A DNA stretch of 64,000 nt. Origin: Bolinopsis microptera (lineage: Eukaryota; Ctenophora; Tentaculata; Lobata; Bolinopsidae). The position numbers and the translations under genes were made by a program. Under the pieces are notes generated by a model that was not told the DNA's origin, searched no databases, and was given only the letters and a program-made list of their open reading frames with translations. Positions 8,401 to 23,400 of this stretch are shown piece by piece. Positions within the stretch are counted from its first letter, which is position 1. Each line of letters opens with the position of its first letter. The DNA is taken from NCBI RefSeq assembly GCF_026151205.1, contig NW_026971779.1, positions 20,150 through 84,149 of the forward strand, written 5' to 3'.

Positions 8401-11400
8401 ATCAAAGTTTTTATTCCGCCGACCTCTTCCCCAAACCCACCTCGGGTACCCCACTCCCAGGGCCACCGGCCCCCAAACCCCAAATAATGACCGATAAATC
8501 CAGCCCTTAAATCCAGCTTACAAAAAAACATCTTTTTAACCCCTGTAAAGTTGCTATTTTTATGTCCCCCCCGGGGTGTAGGTGGGGACTGTTTTATTAA
8601 AAAGATTATTTCAAAAATGGGGTTTTCTGCCACGTCCCCCCCCAAACCCATACCCCCATAAAACAATCCAAAGTTTTGATTCGACCGCTCTCAACCCCAA
8701 CTCGGGGGGGGGGGCCCATCCCAGGGGCCCCCCCCCTACGCCCCCCAACCCAAAAGAACCGAAAATCCAGCAAAATCCTAGACTTAAAAAAAATCTTTTA
8801 AACCCCTGTTCAAGAGCCCTTTTAAAAAATGTAACCCGATGGGTAAAAGGTGGGGACATGGTTTTAAGTTTTTTTTTTAAAAATGTTTTGTTGTTTCTCT
8901 GGCCCTGCACCTCCAAATAACCAATCCCAAATAAAAATCAAATTTTCTTCGTCGACCCCTCTTCAAAACACCCACCTTTCGGGGGGGGCCCACTCCCCAA
9001 TGGGCCCACGCGCCCAACCCAAAATGGGAACCCCGAAAATCCAGCCCTAAAAATCCAGACCCCTTTAAAAATAATCTTTTTAGCACTACCCCTGTAAAAG
9101 TGGCTTTTTTATGTTTCCCGGGGGTAAGGTGGCCATGTTTTAAAAGGTTCAAAAATGGGTTCTGCCCCTGTCCCACCACCATCATCAAAAAAAATCAAAG
9201 TTTTTATTCGACCTCTCAACCCCCCACCCTCCGGGGGCCAACTCCCCCCCCCAAGGGCCAACGCCCATCCCAAAAAATTGAAACCGAAAAAATCCAGCCT
9301 AAAAGCCCGAACTTTTAAAATCCATTACTCCCTGTTAGTGGCCGTTTTATGTTCCCGGGGTAAGGTGGGAATCATGTTTTATTTTAAGTTTTTTTAAAAA
9401 TGGTTTTCTTCCCCTGGTCCCACCACCCATCAAAAAATATCAAGTTTTTCGAAATTCGACCTCCTCACCCACTCGGGGGGCCCACAGTTTTTTTTTTATA
9501 TCACCCCCAGGGGCCCACGCCCCCATCCCCAAAATGGAAAAACGAAACCGAAAAAATCCCAGCTATATCACAACTTTAAAAACAAATCTTACCCCTGTTA
9601 CAGTGGGCTTATTATGTTTTCCTGGGGGTAGGTGGTGACATGGGTATTTTAGTTTATAAAAAAATGGGGAGTTTTCTGCCAGCCCCACCCCCCCAAAACC
9701 AATCATAAAAAAATCAAGTTTTTCCCCGAACCTCTACAACCCACACCGTGGCCCCCACTCCCAGGGGCCACCGCCCCCCCCCAACCCAAAAATGAAAAAC
9801 CCTAAAAAACCCACCCCAACAGCTAATCCAGCACATTAAAATCATTACCCCTGTAAAGTAGCCTTTTTAATTTCCGCCGGGGTAGGTGGGGACATTGTTT
9901 TTTTAGAAGTTTTTAAAAAAATGGGTTCTTGCCTGGGTCCCCCTAACCCAATCATAACAAAAACCAAGTTTATTTCGACCTCCTCAAACCCCTCGTCCGG
10001 GGGGGGGCCCACTCCCACCAGGGGGCCCCACGGCCCCCCATACCCAAAATGGACCGAAATCCAAGCTAAAAAAATCCCAGAAAAACGCCTTAAAATCTAT
10101 TTACCCCCTGTAAGTGCCTTTTAATTTTCCCGGGGCGTTAGTGTGGGAACCATGGTAGTTTTAAGTTTAAAAATGGGTTTTCCGGCCCTGGGTTCCCCCC
10201 CCCCCCAAACCATCATAAAAAATCAAGTTTTTCGGACCTCCAACCCCCACCTCGGACCACTCCCAGGGGCCCCCCACGCCCCCCATCCCAAAATGACCGA
10301 AAAATCCCCCAGCTAAATCCCAGACATTAAAAAATTCCTTTTTAACCCCCCAGTAGTGGCTTTTTATGTTTCCGGGGTAAAAAAGGTGGGGGGGACCCCA
10401 TGTATTTTTTAAAAGTTTAAAAAAATGGGTAAATTTTCCCTGAGCTGCCCTGTCCCACCAAAACCATCATAAAAAAATCAATTTTTCGACCTCTCAACCC
10501 ACCATTGTCGGGGCCCCACTCCCCAGGGGCCCACGTCCACCTAATCCAAAAATTTACCTAAAATCCAGCTAAATCCAGAACATAAAAAATCTTTAACCCA
10601 TGTAAGTGGTTTTTAGTTTCCGGTGTAGGATGGGGGAACATTGGTTGTGAATTATTTTCAGTTTTTTTTTTTTAAAAAAATGGGGTTTTTCTGCCCCTGG
10701 TTCCCCCCCCCAAAACCAATCCATAAAAATAAAATCAAGTTTCCGAACCCCTCTCAAAACCCCACCTCGGCGGGGCCATCCCACACCCAGGGGCCCCGCC
10801 CATCCCCAAAATGAACCGCAATTCCCAGCCTAAAATCCATACGTTTAAAAATCCCTTTACCCCGTAGTGCTATTAATGTTTTCCGGGGTAAAAGGTGGGG
10901 AACCATGTGTTTTTTAAGTTTTTAAATATGGGTTTTTCTGCCCCTGTCCCCAAAAAAACCAATCCATAATCAAGTTTTTTCGGACCCCTCTCAACCGGGG
11001 GGGGGGGGGTGGGGGGGACCCCCACCTCCGGGGCCACTCCCAGGGCCCACGCCCCTATCCCCAAAAATGGACCGAAAAAATCCCAGCCTAAAATCCCAGA
11101 ACTTTAAAAATTCTTTTTACCCCCTGTAGTTGCTTTTTATGTTCCGGGGTAAGGTGGGGACAATGGTTTGATTTAGTTTTTTCAAAATGGGTATTATCTG
11201 GCCCTGCCTGTCCCCCCCAACCCATCCCATAAAAAATTAAGTTTATTTCGCGACCACTCCATCACCCCACCTCGGGGTCCCCGGGGGGGCCCTCTCCCCA
11301 TGTGGCCCCACGGCCCCATCCCCCCAAAATGACCTGAAAATCCCAAACCTAAATCCGAACTTTTTAAAAAATCTTTACCCCTGTAGTGCCTTAATGTAAC

Positions 11401-14400
11401 CCGGGGTAGGGTATTGGGACAATGGGTTTTGAGGTTTTTTTTAAAAATGGGGTTTTATTTTTATCCTAGCCTGTCCCAAAACCTATCCATAAAAATCAAG
11501 TATTCGTCCCGAAACCTCCTCAACCCCACTCCCGGGGCCCACTCCCCAGGGGGCCAACGGCACGCCCAATCCCCAAAAATGAAAAAAACCGAAAAATTTC
11601 CAGCCTAAAATCCCCAGACTTTAAAATCGTTAACCCCCCCTGTAGTCCTTTTTATGATTTCCCGGGGTAAAAAGTTGGGACATTGTTTTTTTAGTTTTTT
11701 AAAAATGGGTTTTCCCCCTTTGCCTGTCCCCAAACCATCATAAAAATCAGTTTTTAGACCTCCTCAAAACACCCTACAACGGGCCCCACTCCCAAGGAGG
11801 CCCCGCCCATCCCAAAAAATGGGGACCCGTAAATCCAGCCTAAAATCAAGACTTTAAAAAAATCCTTTACAAACCCCCTGTAGTGCCTTTATAAAGTACC
11901 CCCGGGAGGGTGGGAACATGTTTTTTTTATTTTTTTTTAAAAAATTGGGGTTCTTGCCTGCCTGTCCACCCCCCCAAACCATCCATAAAAATAATCAAGT
12001 TAATTCGATCGTCCGACCTCCCACAACCCCACCCTCCCCCAGGGTCCACGCCGCCCAACCCAAAAACTAAAAAAAAAACCGAAAACCAGCTAAAAATCCC
12101 AGAACTTTAAAAAAAACTTTAACCCCCTGTAGTGGCTTTTTTATGTTCCCGGGGTAGGTTGGGTACATGTTTTTTAAGTTTAAAAAAATTGGGTTTCTGC
12201 CCACTGTCCAAACCCAAACATAAAAATCAAGTTTAATCGTACCCTCACTCAACCCCACTCTGGGCCCCAACTCCCACCAGGGGGCCCCCACGCCACCCAA
12301 ATACCCCCAAATGGAAAACCGAAAATCCAGCTTTATATCCCCCAGTACTTTTTAAAAATCTTTACCCCTGTTAGTTGTCATTTTTATGTTTCCTGGGGGT
12401 TTAGGTTGGGACCATTGTTTTATAAAGTTTTAAAAATTGGGTTCTGCCCCCCTGTTTCCCCAAACAAACCACATAAAAAAAATCAAGTTATTCGAAACCT
12501 CTCAACCCACTACGGACCCAAATGTTCCGGTGCCAACCTCCCAGGGGCCTCGTTGCCCCCCATACCCAAAAACGAAAAACCCTAAATCCCCAGCTAAATC
12601 CCAGACATTTAAAAATCTTTACCCCTGGTAATGTGCTTTTTATGTTCCGGGGTAAAGGTGGGGACATGGTATTTAGTTATTTAAAAATGGTATATCCTGT
12701 TCCTGGCCCTGTAAACTCCCCAAAAACCCATCAATAAAAATCAAGTTTCCGAACCTCCCTCCAAAACCCCCAACTCGGGCCCCACCTCCCCCAGGGGCCA
12801 CGCCCCATCCCAAAATGAACCGAAAAATCCAGCTAAAATTTCCAGACTTTATAAAAAATCCTTTACCCCTGTTAAAAGTGGCTTTAATTATCCCCGGGGT
12901 AGGTGGGGACCATGTCTTTAGTTTTAAAAATGGGGTACAGGGCCCTGGTCCCCAAAACCAACATAATAAATCAAGGTTTCGACCTCTCCAAAACCACTCG
13001 GAACCCGACTCCCAGGGGCCACGCCATCCCCCAAAATTGACCCGAAAAAAAATCCCAGCTAAAATCCAGAAAACTTTTAAAAATCTTTACCCCTGTAGTT
13101 CCTTTTCATGTTTTTATTTCCCCGGGGAAGTGGGGGGACCATTTATTTATTAAGTTTTAAAAAAATGGGTTTCTGCCTGTCCCCAAAAACCATCAAAAAC
13201 AAATCAATTTTTCCCTCCCGACCCCTTCCCCTCCAACCCAAACTCCGGGGCCCACCTCCCCAGGGGCCACGCCCCCAAATCCCCCAAAAATGAACCATAA
13301 AAATCCAAGCTTTAAAAAATCCCTAGACCTTTTTAAAATCTTTTTACCCCTGTAAAGTAGTTTTTTTTTAATGTATCCGTGTAAGGGAGGACATGTTTTT
13401 AGTTATAAAAATGGGTTTTCTGCCCTGGTCCCCCAAACCAATCCCATAAAAAATCAAGTTTTTTCCGTCCGCGACCCTCCCTCAAACCCCCCTCCGGCCA
13501 ACATTCCAGGGCCACGCCCCATCACCAAATTGACCGAAAATCCAGCTAAAAATCCAAGACCCTTTAAAAAACTTTACCCTGGTAGTGGGCCCTTTTTTTT
13601 TATGTTTTTCCCGGGGGTACAGGTTGGGACCATGTTTTTAGTTTTTTTTTTAAAATGGTTTCTGCCCCTGTTCCCCCCCCCAAAACCCATCCCACCCACC
13701 CCATCATAAAAAATCAAGTTTTTCGACCCTCCCCTCCAACCCCACTCGGTGCCCACTCCCCAGGGGCCCCCACCCGGGCCCCATCCCAAAATGACCCCGA
13801 AAATCTCAGCTAAAATTCCAGAACTTTAAAAATCTTTTAACCCCTGGTAAGTGGCTATATTATGTTTTCCTGGGTGTAAGGTGGGACTGACCCCATGTTT
13901 TTAGTTTAAAAAAATGGGTTATTCTGCCTTTCCCCCCCCCCCCCCCCCAAAACCAACACAATAAAAAAATCCGAGTTTAGACCCTCTCCAGAAACCCACT
14001 CCAAGGCGCCACACCCAAGGGGTCCCAACGCCCCAACCAAAATGGACCGCAAAAATCCAGCCTTAAAAAATCCAGACTTATTTTAAATCTTTTACCCCTG
14101 GGAAGTGTGCATTTTTAATGTTTCCCCGGGTGTAAGGTTGGGAAACCATGGTTTTAGTTTTAAAAAAAGGGTTTTTCATTGCCCCCTGTCCCCCCCCCCC
14201 CCCCAAACCATCATACAAAAATCAAGTTTTTTCGAACCTCCTTTCAAAAACCCACTCGGGGGCCCACACCCAAGGGGACCCCCCACGCGCCCCCATCCCA
14301 AAAAATGAACCGAAACCAGCCTAAAATTAACCAGACCTTTTAAAAAAACTTTTACCCCCTGTAATGCCACCTTTTATGTATCCCGGGGTAGGATGGGGGG

Positions 14401-17400
14401 GACCCAATGTTTTTAGTTTTTACAAAAAAGGGGGTATTTTTTCTGCCCTGTTTCCCCCCAAAAAACCCCCATCCATAAAAAAATCGAAGTGTGTCCCCCC
14501 GGACCCTTCCATACCCCACTCGGGCTCGGGTCCCCACTCCCCAGGGGCCCCAACGCCCCAACCCAAAAAATGAACCGGAAATCCCAGCTAAAAATACCCC
14601 AGACTTGTAAATCTTAAACCCCTGTTAGTTGCCTTTTTTAAATGTTTTCCGGGGGTTAAGGTGGGCACCCATTTTTAGTTTTTTAAAAATGGGTTTATTT
14701 ATTTCTGCCTGCCCCCTGTTTCCCCCCCAAAAACCCACATAACAAAAATCAAGTTTTTCGGTCCCCCGACCTCTCAAAAAAAACCCACCCTCCTCCCCAG
14801 GGCCACGCCCAACCCAAAAAATGGGACCAAATCCACTAAAATCCAAGGAACTTTTAAAAATTCTTCTACCCCGTAGTTTGCTTTTTTTAAAATGTATCCG
14901 GGTAGGTGGGGGGTACCATTTTAGTTTAAAAATGGGTTCTTGCCTGTTTTACCCCCCCAAAACCCATCCAAAAAAATCCAAGTTATCGACCACTTTCACC
15001 CCCAACTTCCGGGCCACCCCCTACATCCCCCAGGGGGCCACGCCCCAAACCCCAAAATGAAAAACCGAAAATCCCACCCCCCCCCCAGCCTAAATCCCAG
15101 AACTTTAAAAAATCGTTTAAAACCCCCTGGTAAAGTGCTTATATGTTCCTGGGGTTAAGGTGGGGGAATGTATTAGTTATTTAAAAAATGGGTTTCTTTG
15201 GTGGCCCGTCCCAAAACCAGCCCCATAAAACATTCAAGTTATAGGGGACCCCTTCTCCAACCCTAACTCGGGCCACTTCAAGGGGCCACGCCCCCCATTC
15301 CCAACCATGGACCGAAATCCAGCTAAAACACCAGAACTCTAATAAAAATTCCCTAACCACCTTAGTTGCTTTAATGTTCCCCGGGGTCGGTTGGACCAAT
15401 GTTTTTTTTTGTGGTTAACAAAAAAAATGGGATTTATTTTTGATATCCCTGGCTTGGTCCCCAAACCATCATAAAAATCAAGTTTCGGTGACCCTCCCTC
15501 AACCCACCTCCGGGGGGCCACTTCCCCAATGGGCCCAACGCCCCCAACCCAACATGACCCCGAAAAATCCCAAGCCTTACTTTCCCCAGACTCTTAAAAT
15601 CTTACCCCCGTAAGTGGCGATTTATGGTTTCCGGGGTAAAGGGATGGGGGGGAGAAACAAGGTTATTTTTTTAGTTATTAAAAAAAAAGGGGTTCTGCCC
15701 TTGGCACACCCAAAACCATCATAAAAAACATAGTTTTTTTTTCGACCCCTCCCTCAAACCCACCCCCTCGGGCCCCCCCACTCCCCCAGGGGCCCCACCG
15801 GCCCCACCTCACCCTAAAATGAACCGAAAAATCCAGCCCCTAAAATCCCAGACTTTAATTTAAAATCTTTTTTTACCCCTTGTAGTGGCTTTATTTTTTT
15901 ATGTTCCCCGGGGGATAGGTTGGACATGTTTTTATTAGATCACAAAATTGGTTCTGCCCCCCCTGTCCCCCAAACCATCAATAAAAAAATCAAGTTTTCG
16001 ACCTCGATTCCAACCCCACCATCGGGACGGGGCCCACTTCCCAGGGGCCCCACCGCCCCCAATCCCCCAAAAAATGGACCGAAATCCCAGGCTAAAAAAT
16101 CCTAGACCTTTAAAAATCCTTTTACCCTGTAGTTTGCTTTAAATTTTGTGTCCGGGGTAGGTGGGTAACATGATTTAGGGTTTTAAAAAAATGGGGGTTT
16201 CTGAGCCCCCCATTTGTCCCCCAAACCATTCAAAAAATCAAGTTTGAACCTCCTCACCCACTCGGGGGGGCCACTACCCCAGGGGCCCAAACCGCCCCAA
16301 CCCAAAAGGACCGCAAATCCCACTAAATCCCCACTATCAAAATCTTAAAACCCCTTGTTAGTGGGGGGCTTTTATGTTTTTCCCGGGGTTAAGGTGGGGA
16401 AACTAAAGTTTGTTAAAGTTTCCAAAAAAATGGGTTATATTACCTCCTGCCTGTTCCCCAAACCCATCCATAAAAAATCACAAGTTTTTACGAACCTCTC
16501 AACCCCACCGGGCCCCACATCCAAGGGCCACGGCCCACATTCCCCAAAAATGACCGAAATCCAGCCTAAAAATCCAGTACTTTAAAAAAATCTTTATAAC
16601 CCCTGTTAGGTAGCCTTTTTTTAAAATGTTCCCGGGGTAAGGTGGGGGGACATGTTATTATTAGTATTTAAAAAATTGGGTTTTCTGCCAGGTCCCCCCC
16701 AAAACCATCATAAAAAAATCAAGTTTCGTTCGAACCACATTCAACCCCACTCGGCCCAACTCCCAGGTGGCCCTACGGCCCCATCCCAATCATGGGACCC
16801 GAAAACCAGAGCTTTTTATAAACATCACCTCCAGACCCTTTAAAAAATCTTTACCCCCGGGTAAGTGCATTTTATTGATTCCTGGGGTGTAGGTTGGGAC
16901 ACATGAATTTATTTAAGTTTAAAAATGGGTTATTTTTCTGGCCTGTTCCCCCCAAACCCAACCTATAAAAAAATCAAGGTTTTCCCCGAAACCTCCTCAA
17001 AAACCCACTTCGGGGGCCACTCCCCCAGTGGGCTCACGCCCATCCCAAAAAATGACCCGTAAATCCAGCCTACAATCCCAGAAACTTTAAAAATCTTACC
17101 CCTGTAGTGACTTTTATGTTTCCCGCCCCTTATTTTCCGGAGTGTTAGGTGGGGACAAAATTAAAGTTTTTAAAAATGTGTTATTCCCTTGCCTGTCCCC
17201 CCAAACCAACCAATAAAAATCCAAGTTTTTTTTCGAAAACCTCACACAAACCCCCACGGGGCCCACTCCCCCAGGGCCCACGCCCATCACCCCCAACATG
17301 GACCAAAAATCCCAGCCTAAAATCCAGACTTTAAAATCTTTTACCCCTGAAAGTGGCTTTTTATGTTCCGGGGTAAGGTGGGGACCCCTGTTTATAAGTT

Positions 17401-20400
17401 TTAAAAAATTGGGATTTTCTGCCTGTCCACCCCAAAACCCCATCTAAAAAAATCCAAAGGGTATTACGACCACTCAACCCACCTCCGGGGCCACTCCCCC
17501 ATGGGCCCCCCACGGCCCATCCCAAAAGAAAACAACCCTAAATTCCAGCACTAAAATCCAGAAACTTTAAAATATTTTAAACCCACTGTTAGTGCTATTT
17601 TATTTTTATGGTTTCCGGGTGTAAGGTTGGGCATGTTTTTTAGTTTAAAAAAATAGGGGGTTTTCCTGCCCCTTTCCCAAACCCCATCAAAAAAAAAATC
17701 AAGTTTTCCCCGACCTCTCAACCCACCTCGGGCCACCTCCCCCCAGGGGCACACGCACGGGCCCAACCCAAAATGGGACCGAAAATCCACTTTTAAAATC
17801 CAGACTTGTAAAAAAAATCTTTACCCCCAGTAGTGATTTTTAAATGTTACCGGGGTAGGTGGACCAATGTATATTAGTTTAAAAATGGGGTTCAGCCTGG
17901 GTCCCCACAACCACATACAATAAAAACACAAGTTTACGGTCGACCTCACAACCCACTCGACCACTTCCCAGGGGGGCCACGCCCACCCACCCATCCCAAA
18001 AATGAACCGAAATCCAGCCTAAATCCCAGAAAACTTTAAAAATCTTTATTACCCCTGGTAGTGGCATTTTTATGTTCCCGGGTTAAGGTGGGACATGTTT
18101 TTTTTAGTTTTAAAAATATGGGTTTTTCCCCCTGGCCCCCCAAACCCACCAAAACCATCAAAAAAAATCAATTTTTCGAACCCTCCTCATACCCCACCCG
18201 GGCCCAAACCCTCCCCAGGGCCACCGCCCATCCCATAAATGATACCCTAAAATCCGCTAAATCCAGATACTTTTTAAAAAACTTTACCCCCGGGGGTTAA
18301 GTGCTTTTAAGTTTTTCCCGGGGTAGGTTGGGGGAACCCAAAATGTTTTTAATGTTTTAAAAATTGGGGTTTCTGCCCTGTCCCCCCCCAAAACCCATCA
18401 ATAAATAATCTATTTCGACGTCCCGAACCCTCCAAACCCAACCTTCGGGCCCTCTCCCCCATGGGCCACGCCCATCCCAAAATGACCTAAATTCCCCAGC
18501 TAAATTCCAGACTAAAAATCCTTTACCCCCCTGGTAGTGGTTTTTTTTTTTATTTTCCCGGGTTAGGTGGGGGAACATGTATTTAGTTTTTTTTAAAATG
18601 GGGATCTTGCCTGGTCCCCCCCAAACCCCCAGCATAAAATCAAGTTTCGGACCCCTTCTCCAACCCACTCTGCGGGGGCCCACTACCCCAGGGGGCCACG
18701 CCCATCCCAAAAATGAACCGAAAAATCCAGGCTAAATCCCCAGACTTTTTTAAAAATCTTTAAACCCCCCCCTGTAGTGGGGTGCTTTTTTTTATGTTTC
18801 CGGGGTAGGTGGGGCAATGTTTTAGGATATAAAAATGGGGGTTTTGTTTTTTTTTCCTGGCCCCCTGGCCTGTCCCCAAAAACCATTCCATAAAAATCAA
18901 AGTTTCCCCGAACCTCTCAAACCCACTCGGGCCCCGGGACCATCCCCAGGGGGCCCCCACCACGCCCATTCCCAAAAAATTGACCGAAATCCCAGCTTAA
19001 ATCCAGACATTTTTTAAAAAATCCTTTACCCCAGGTTGTGCCCTATAAAATGGTTTCCCGCCGCCGGGGACAAAAGGTGGGGACAAGGTTTAATTTATAA
19101 GGTTTTAAAAAATGGGTTTTTCCTGGGCCTGTCCCAAACCCAATCAAAAAAAATTCGAAGTTTTTAGGGAGACCCTCTCAAAACCCACTCATGGCGGGCC
19201 ACACCCCAAGGGGGCCCCCCCACGGCCCCCCATCCAAAAAATGGGACCGAAATCCCCCAGGCCCTAAAATCCCCCAGACGTTTTAAAAAATCTTATACCC
19301 CTGTTAGTATGGGCATTTTTTATGGTTTCCGTGGGTAGGGTGGGGGGACAATGGTGTTTTTAAGGTTTTTAAAAAATGGGTTTTCCTAGCTGCCCCGGTT
19401 ATCCCCAAAACACATCAAAAAAATCAAGTTTTTTTGTTTCGGGGACCCCTCACCTCAACTCCACCTCGGGGGCCACACCAAAAGGGGCCCCCCCCCCCAA
19501 CGCCCCAAACCCAAAATGACCGAAAATCCCAAGCCTAAAAATTCCCGACCTTAATAAAATCCTTTTACCCCCAGTAAAAAAAGTCTTTTTTTAAATGTTT
19601 CCGGTAACAGTGGGGTGACCATGGTTTTAGTTATTTTTAAAAAAGTGGGTTTTCCACCCCTGCGCCCTGTCCTCCCCCAAACCATCCAGAAAAAATCAAG
19701 GTGTCAGGAAACCTCTCCCATACCCCAACTGTTTCCGGGGGGCCCCCCCACTCCCCAGGGCCACGCCCCACCCAAAATGAAACCCGGAAATCCCAGCTAA
19801 TTCCCAGACTTTTTAAAATCTTTTACCCGTCTGTAGTGGCTTTTAAGTTTTTTTTCCGGGGTAGGTATAGGGGGGACATGTGTTATTTAGTTTAATTAAA
19901 TAAAATGGGTATCTTTGCCTGTCCCACCCCCCCAAAACCAATCATCAAAAAAAATCAAGTTCTTACCCGAACCTCCTACCAACAACCCCACCCTCCCCAG
20001 GGCCACCCGCCCAACCCAAAATGACCCGAAAATCCAGCTAAAAAATCCCAGAACTTTAAAAATCCTGTACCCCCTGGAAGTTGCTTTTTTATGGTTTTTT
20101 TTTTCCGGGGTAAAGGTGGGACCATGGTTTTTAAGTTTTTAAACATGGGTTTACTTGCCCCTGTCCCAAAAAACCATCATAAAAAAAAAATCAAGTTTTT
20201 CGACCTCTCCCAAACCCCACTCGGGCCCCCACTCCCCCAGGGGGGCCACGCCCAATTCCAATATGACCGAAAATCCCAAGCTAAATCCCAGAACCCCTTT
20301 ACAATCGTTTTACCACCCCTATGGTAGTTTGAGCTTTTTATATTGTTTCCGGGGGTAAGGATTTTGGGGGAACCCAAATGTTGTTAAAGTTTTAAAAAAA

Positions 20401-23400
20401 TGGGTTCGCCCTGTCCCCCAAAACCAACATAAAAAATCAAGTTTTAGGACCCTCCCCTCCCAATCCTAAACCTACCCGGGCCACTCCAAAGGGGGCCCAC
20501 GGCCCCAATCCCACCAATGCACCGGACAATCCCAGCTAAAATCCCAGAAACCATTTTAATAAAAAAATCTTTAACCCCAGTTAAGTGCTTTTATGTTATT
20601 CCGGGGTAAGGGTGGAACCCAATGTTTATAGTTTTTTTAGAAAATGTGTTCTCGCCTTGCACCCCAAAACCATCATAAAAAATCAAGGTTATATTTCGAA
20701 CCCCCTTCTCCAAATCCACCCACTCCCAGGTGCCCGCCCACGGGCCCCCAACCCAAAAAATGACCGAAAATCCAGCTTAAAATCCCCAGACTTTGAAAAA
20801 TCTTTTACCCCCCTGTAAGTGCCTTATTATTTTTAATGTTTTTTTCCCCCGGGGGTTAGGTGGGAACATGTTTTTTAGGTTTTTTAAAAAATGGGGTTTT
20901 CCCCCTGTCTGCCTCTGGTCCCAACCAAAACACAAAATAAATCAGGTTTCGAACCCTCTCCAAACCCACTCGGTGCCAATCCCAGTGGCCACCCACCCAT
21001 CCCAAAATAATGAACCGAAATCCCCAGCTAATATTAATTCCCAGACCCCTTTAAAAAATCATTTTACCCCCAGGTAAAAGTGGCCCTTTTTATGTTCTGC
21101 CTCTGGGGGTATAGGTTTTTGGGAACATGTATTTTAGATTTTAAAAATGGGGTTTTTCCCTGCCCCCCCTGTCCCCAAACCATCAATAAAAAAATCAAGG
21201 GGTTTCGACCTCTCAACCCACTCGGCCCTCCCCAGGGGCCAACGCCCCCATACCAAAAAATGACCTAAAATCCATGCTTAAAAATTCCAGACTTAAAAAT
21301 CTTTACCTTCCCCTGTAGTGCTTTTATATGTTTCCGGGGTAGGTTGGACCATTGTTTTTAGTTATTTTTAAAAATGGGTTTGTCCTTGCACCCACTGTCC
21401 CCCCCAAAACCAACCATAAAAATCCAAGGTTTTCGACCTCTCCAAACACCCTCAACCCACCCCATCGGCCCCCCCCACTCCCCCAGGGGCCACCGGCCCC
21501 CATCCCAAAAAATGACCGAAATTCCAAGCGAAATCCAGAAAAACAAATCCAGACTTTAAAATCCTTAAAACCCCTGGTAAGTGCCCTTAATGTTTCCGGG
21601 GTAGGAGGGACATGTTTTTTAGTTTTAAAAAAATTGTTTTTCTGCCCTGTTCCCAAAAACCATCAATAAAAAAATCCAAGATTACGACCTCTCAACCCAC
21701 CACGGTAAGTAAAGAACCCCACACCCATGGGACCCCCAATCGCCCACCCAAAATGAACCGAAAAAAATCCCAGCCCTAAAATCCCAGACTTTTAAAATCT
21801 TTTACCCCCTTAGTGCTTCTTATGTTCCGGGTATGTTTGGGGTACCATGTTTTTTTTGTAAGTATTAAAAAATGGTTTACTGCCCCCCCCAGTCCCCAAA
21901 ACCCCATCCATAAAAATCAATATTCGACCTCTCACCCCCCCGGGCCCACTTCCCCCAGGGGCCACGGGGCCCATTCCCAAAATGGACCCCTAAAATCAGC
22001 TACAAATCCAGGACTTTTAAAAAATCTTTACCCCTGTAAGTTTTTATTTTTTTAATGGTCCGGGGTTAGGTGGGGACATGGGTTTTTTAAAGTTTAAAAA
22101 AAAAATGGGTTCCCCTTGCACCTGTCCAAACCATCATCCAAAAAAAAAAATCAAAGGATCCGACCTCCTCCAACCCCACTCCGGGGCCCCCCACACTCCC
22201 CCCCAGGGGCCAACCGCCCCCCCCATACCCCATAAATGACCCGAAAAAATCCAGGCCTAAAAAATCCAGAACTTTAAAATCTTACCCCCCTGTAAATCTT
22301 TTATTTTTTTCCCGGGGTAGGGTTGGGGAACAATGTTTTTTTTTAAAAAGTTTATTTAAAAATTTTGGGTTTTATCTGCCTGCCCTCCCCCCCCAAAAAC
22401 CCCATCAATAAAAAAAAAAAATCAAGTTCGTCGTCGACTCTCAACCCACTCGGGCCCCGCCACTCCCAAGGGCCCCCACGGCCCCCATCCCCAAAAAAAT
22501 GACCCGAAATCCAGCCCTTTAAATCCAGACATTTTTTTACAAAAAATTCCTTTACCCCTGTCAGTTGGCCTATTTTTAATGTTTCCGGGGGTAAGGAGGG
22601 ACAAATGTTTTTTAGTAATAAAAATGGGTTCTGGCTGTCCACCAAAAACCCCATCAATAAAAAAAATCGAGTTTAGGACCTCTCCAACCCCCACCTCAGG
22701 CCCCACCTCCAAAAGAGGGGCCCACGCCCCCCATCCCAAAAAGAGAAACCCGAAAATCCCAAGGCCCTAAAATTTCCCTGACTTTAAAAAATCTTACCCC
22801 TGTATGCCTTTATAATGTTCCGGGGTTAGGTGGGGACAAGTTTTTAGTATTAAAAATGGTATCATGCCCTGTTTCCCCCAAAACCATCCCATAAAAATCA
22901 AATTTTCGAACCACTCAAACAAACCCACCTCGGGGGGCCCCCACCACTCCCAAGGGGCCCACCGCCCCATCCCAAAATGGACCGAAAATCCAGCTAAAAT
23001 CCCAGACTTTAAAATCTTTTACCCCCCTGTAAGTGCTTTTATTTTTTTTTTTCCCCGGGGGTAGGTAATGGGGAACAATGTATTTTAGTTTAAAAAATGG
23101 GGTTTATTTATTTCCTGCCCTGTCCCAAAACCAACAGAAAAAAATCAAGTGGTCCCCGAAACCCTCTCACCCCAACTCGGGCCACCTCCCTAGGGGCCCC
23201 CACGCACCCCCAACCCAAAAATGATGTGACCGAAAATCCAGCTAAATTTCCAGACCCATTTTAAAATTCTTTACCCCCGGGTTTTTAAGTGCCCTTTTTT
23301 TTATGTTCCCAGGGTATGTGGACCATGATTTTTTTTAAAGTTTAAAACATGGTTTTCCTGCTGCCTGTCCCCCCCTAACCCCCCAATTCATAAAAAACAT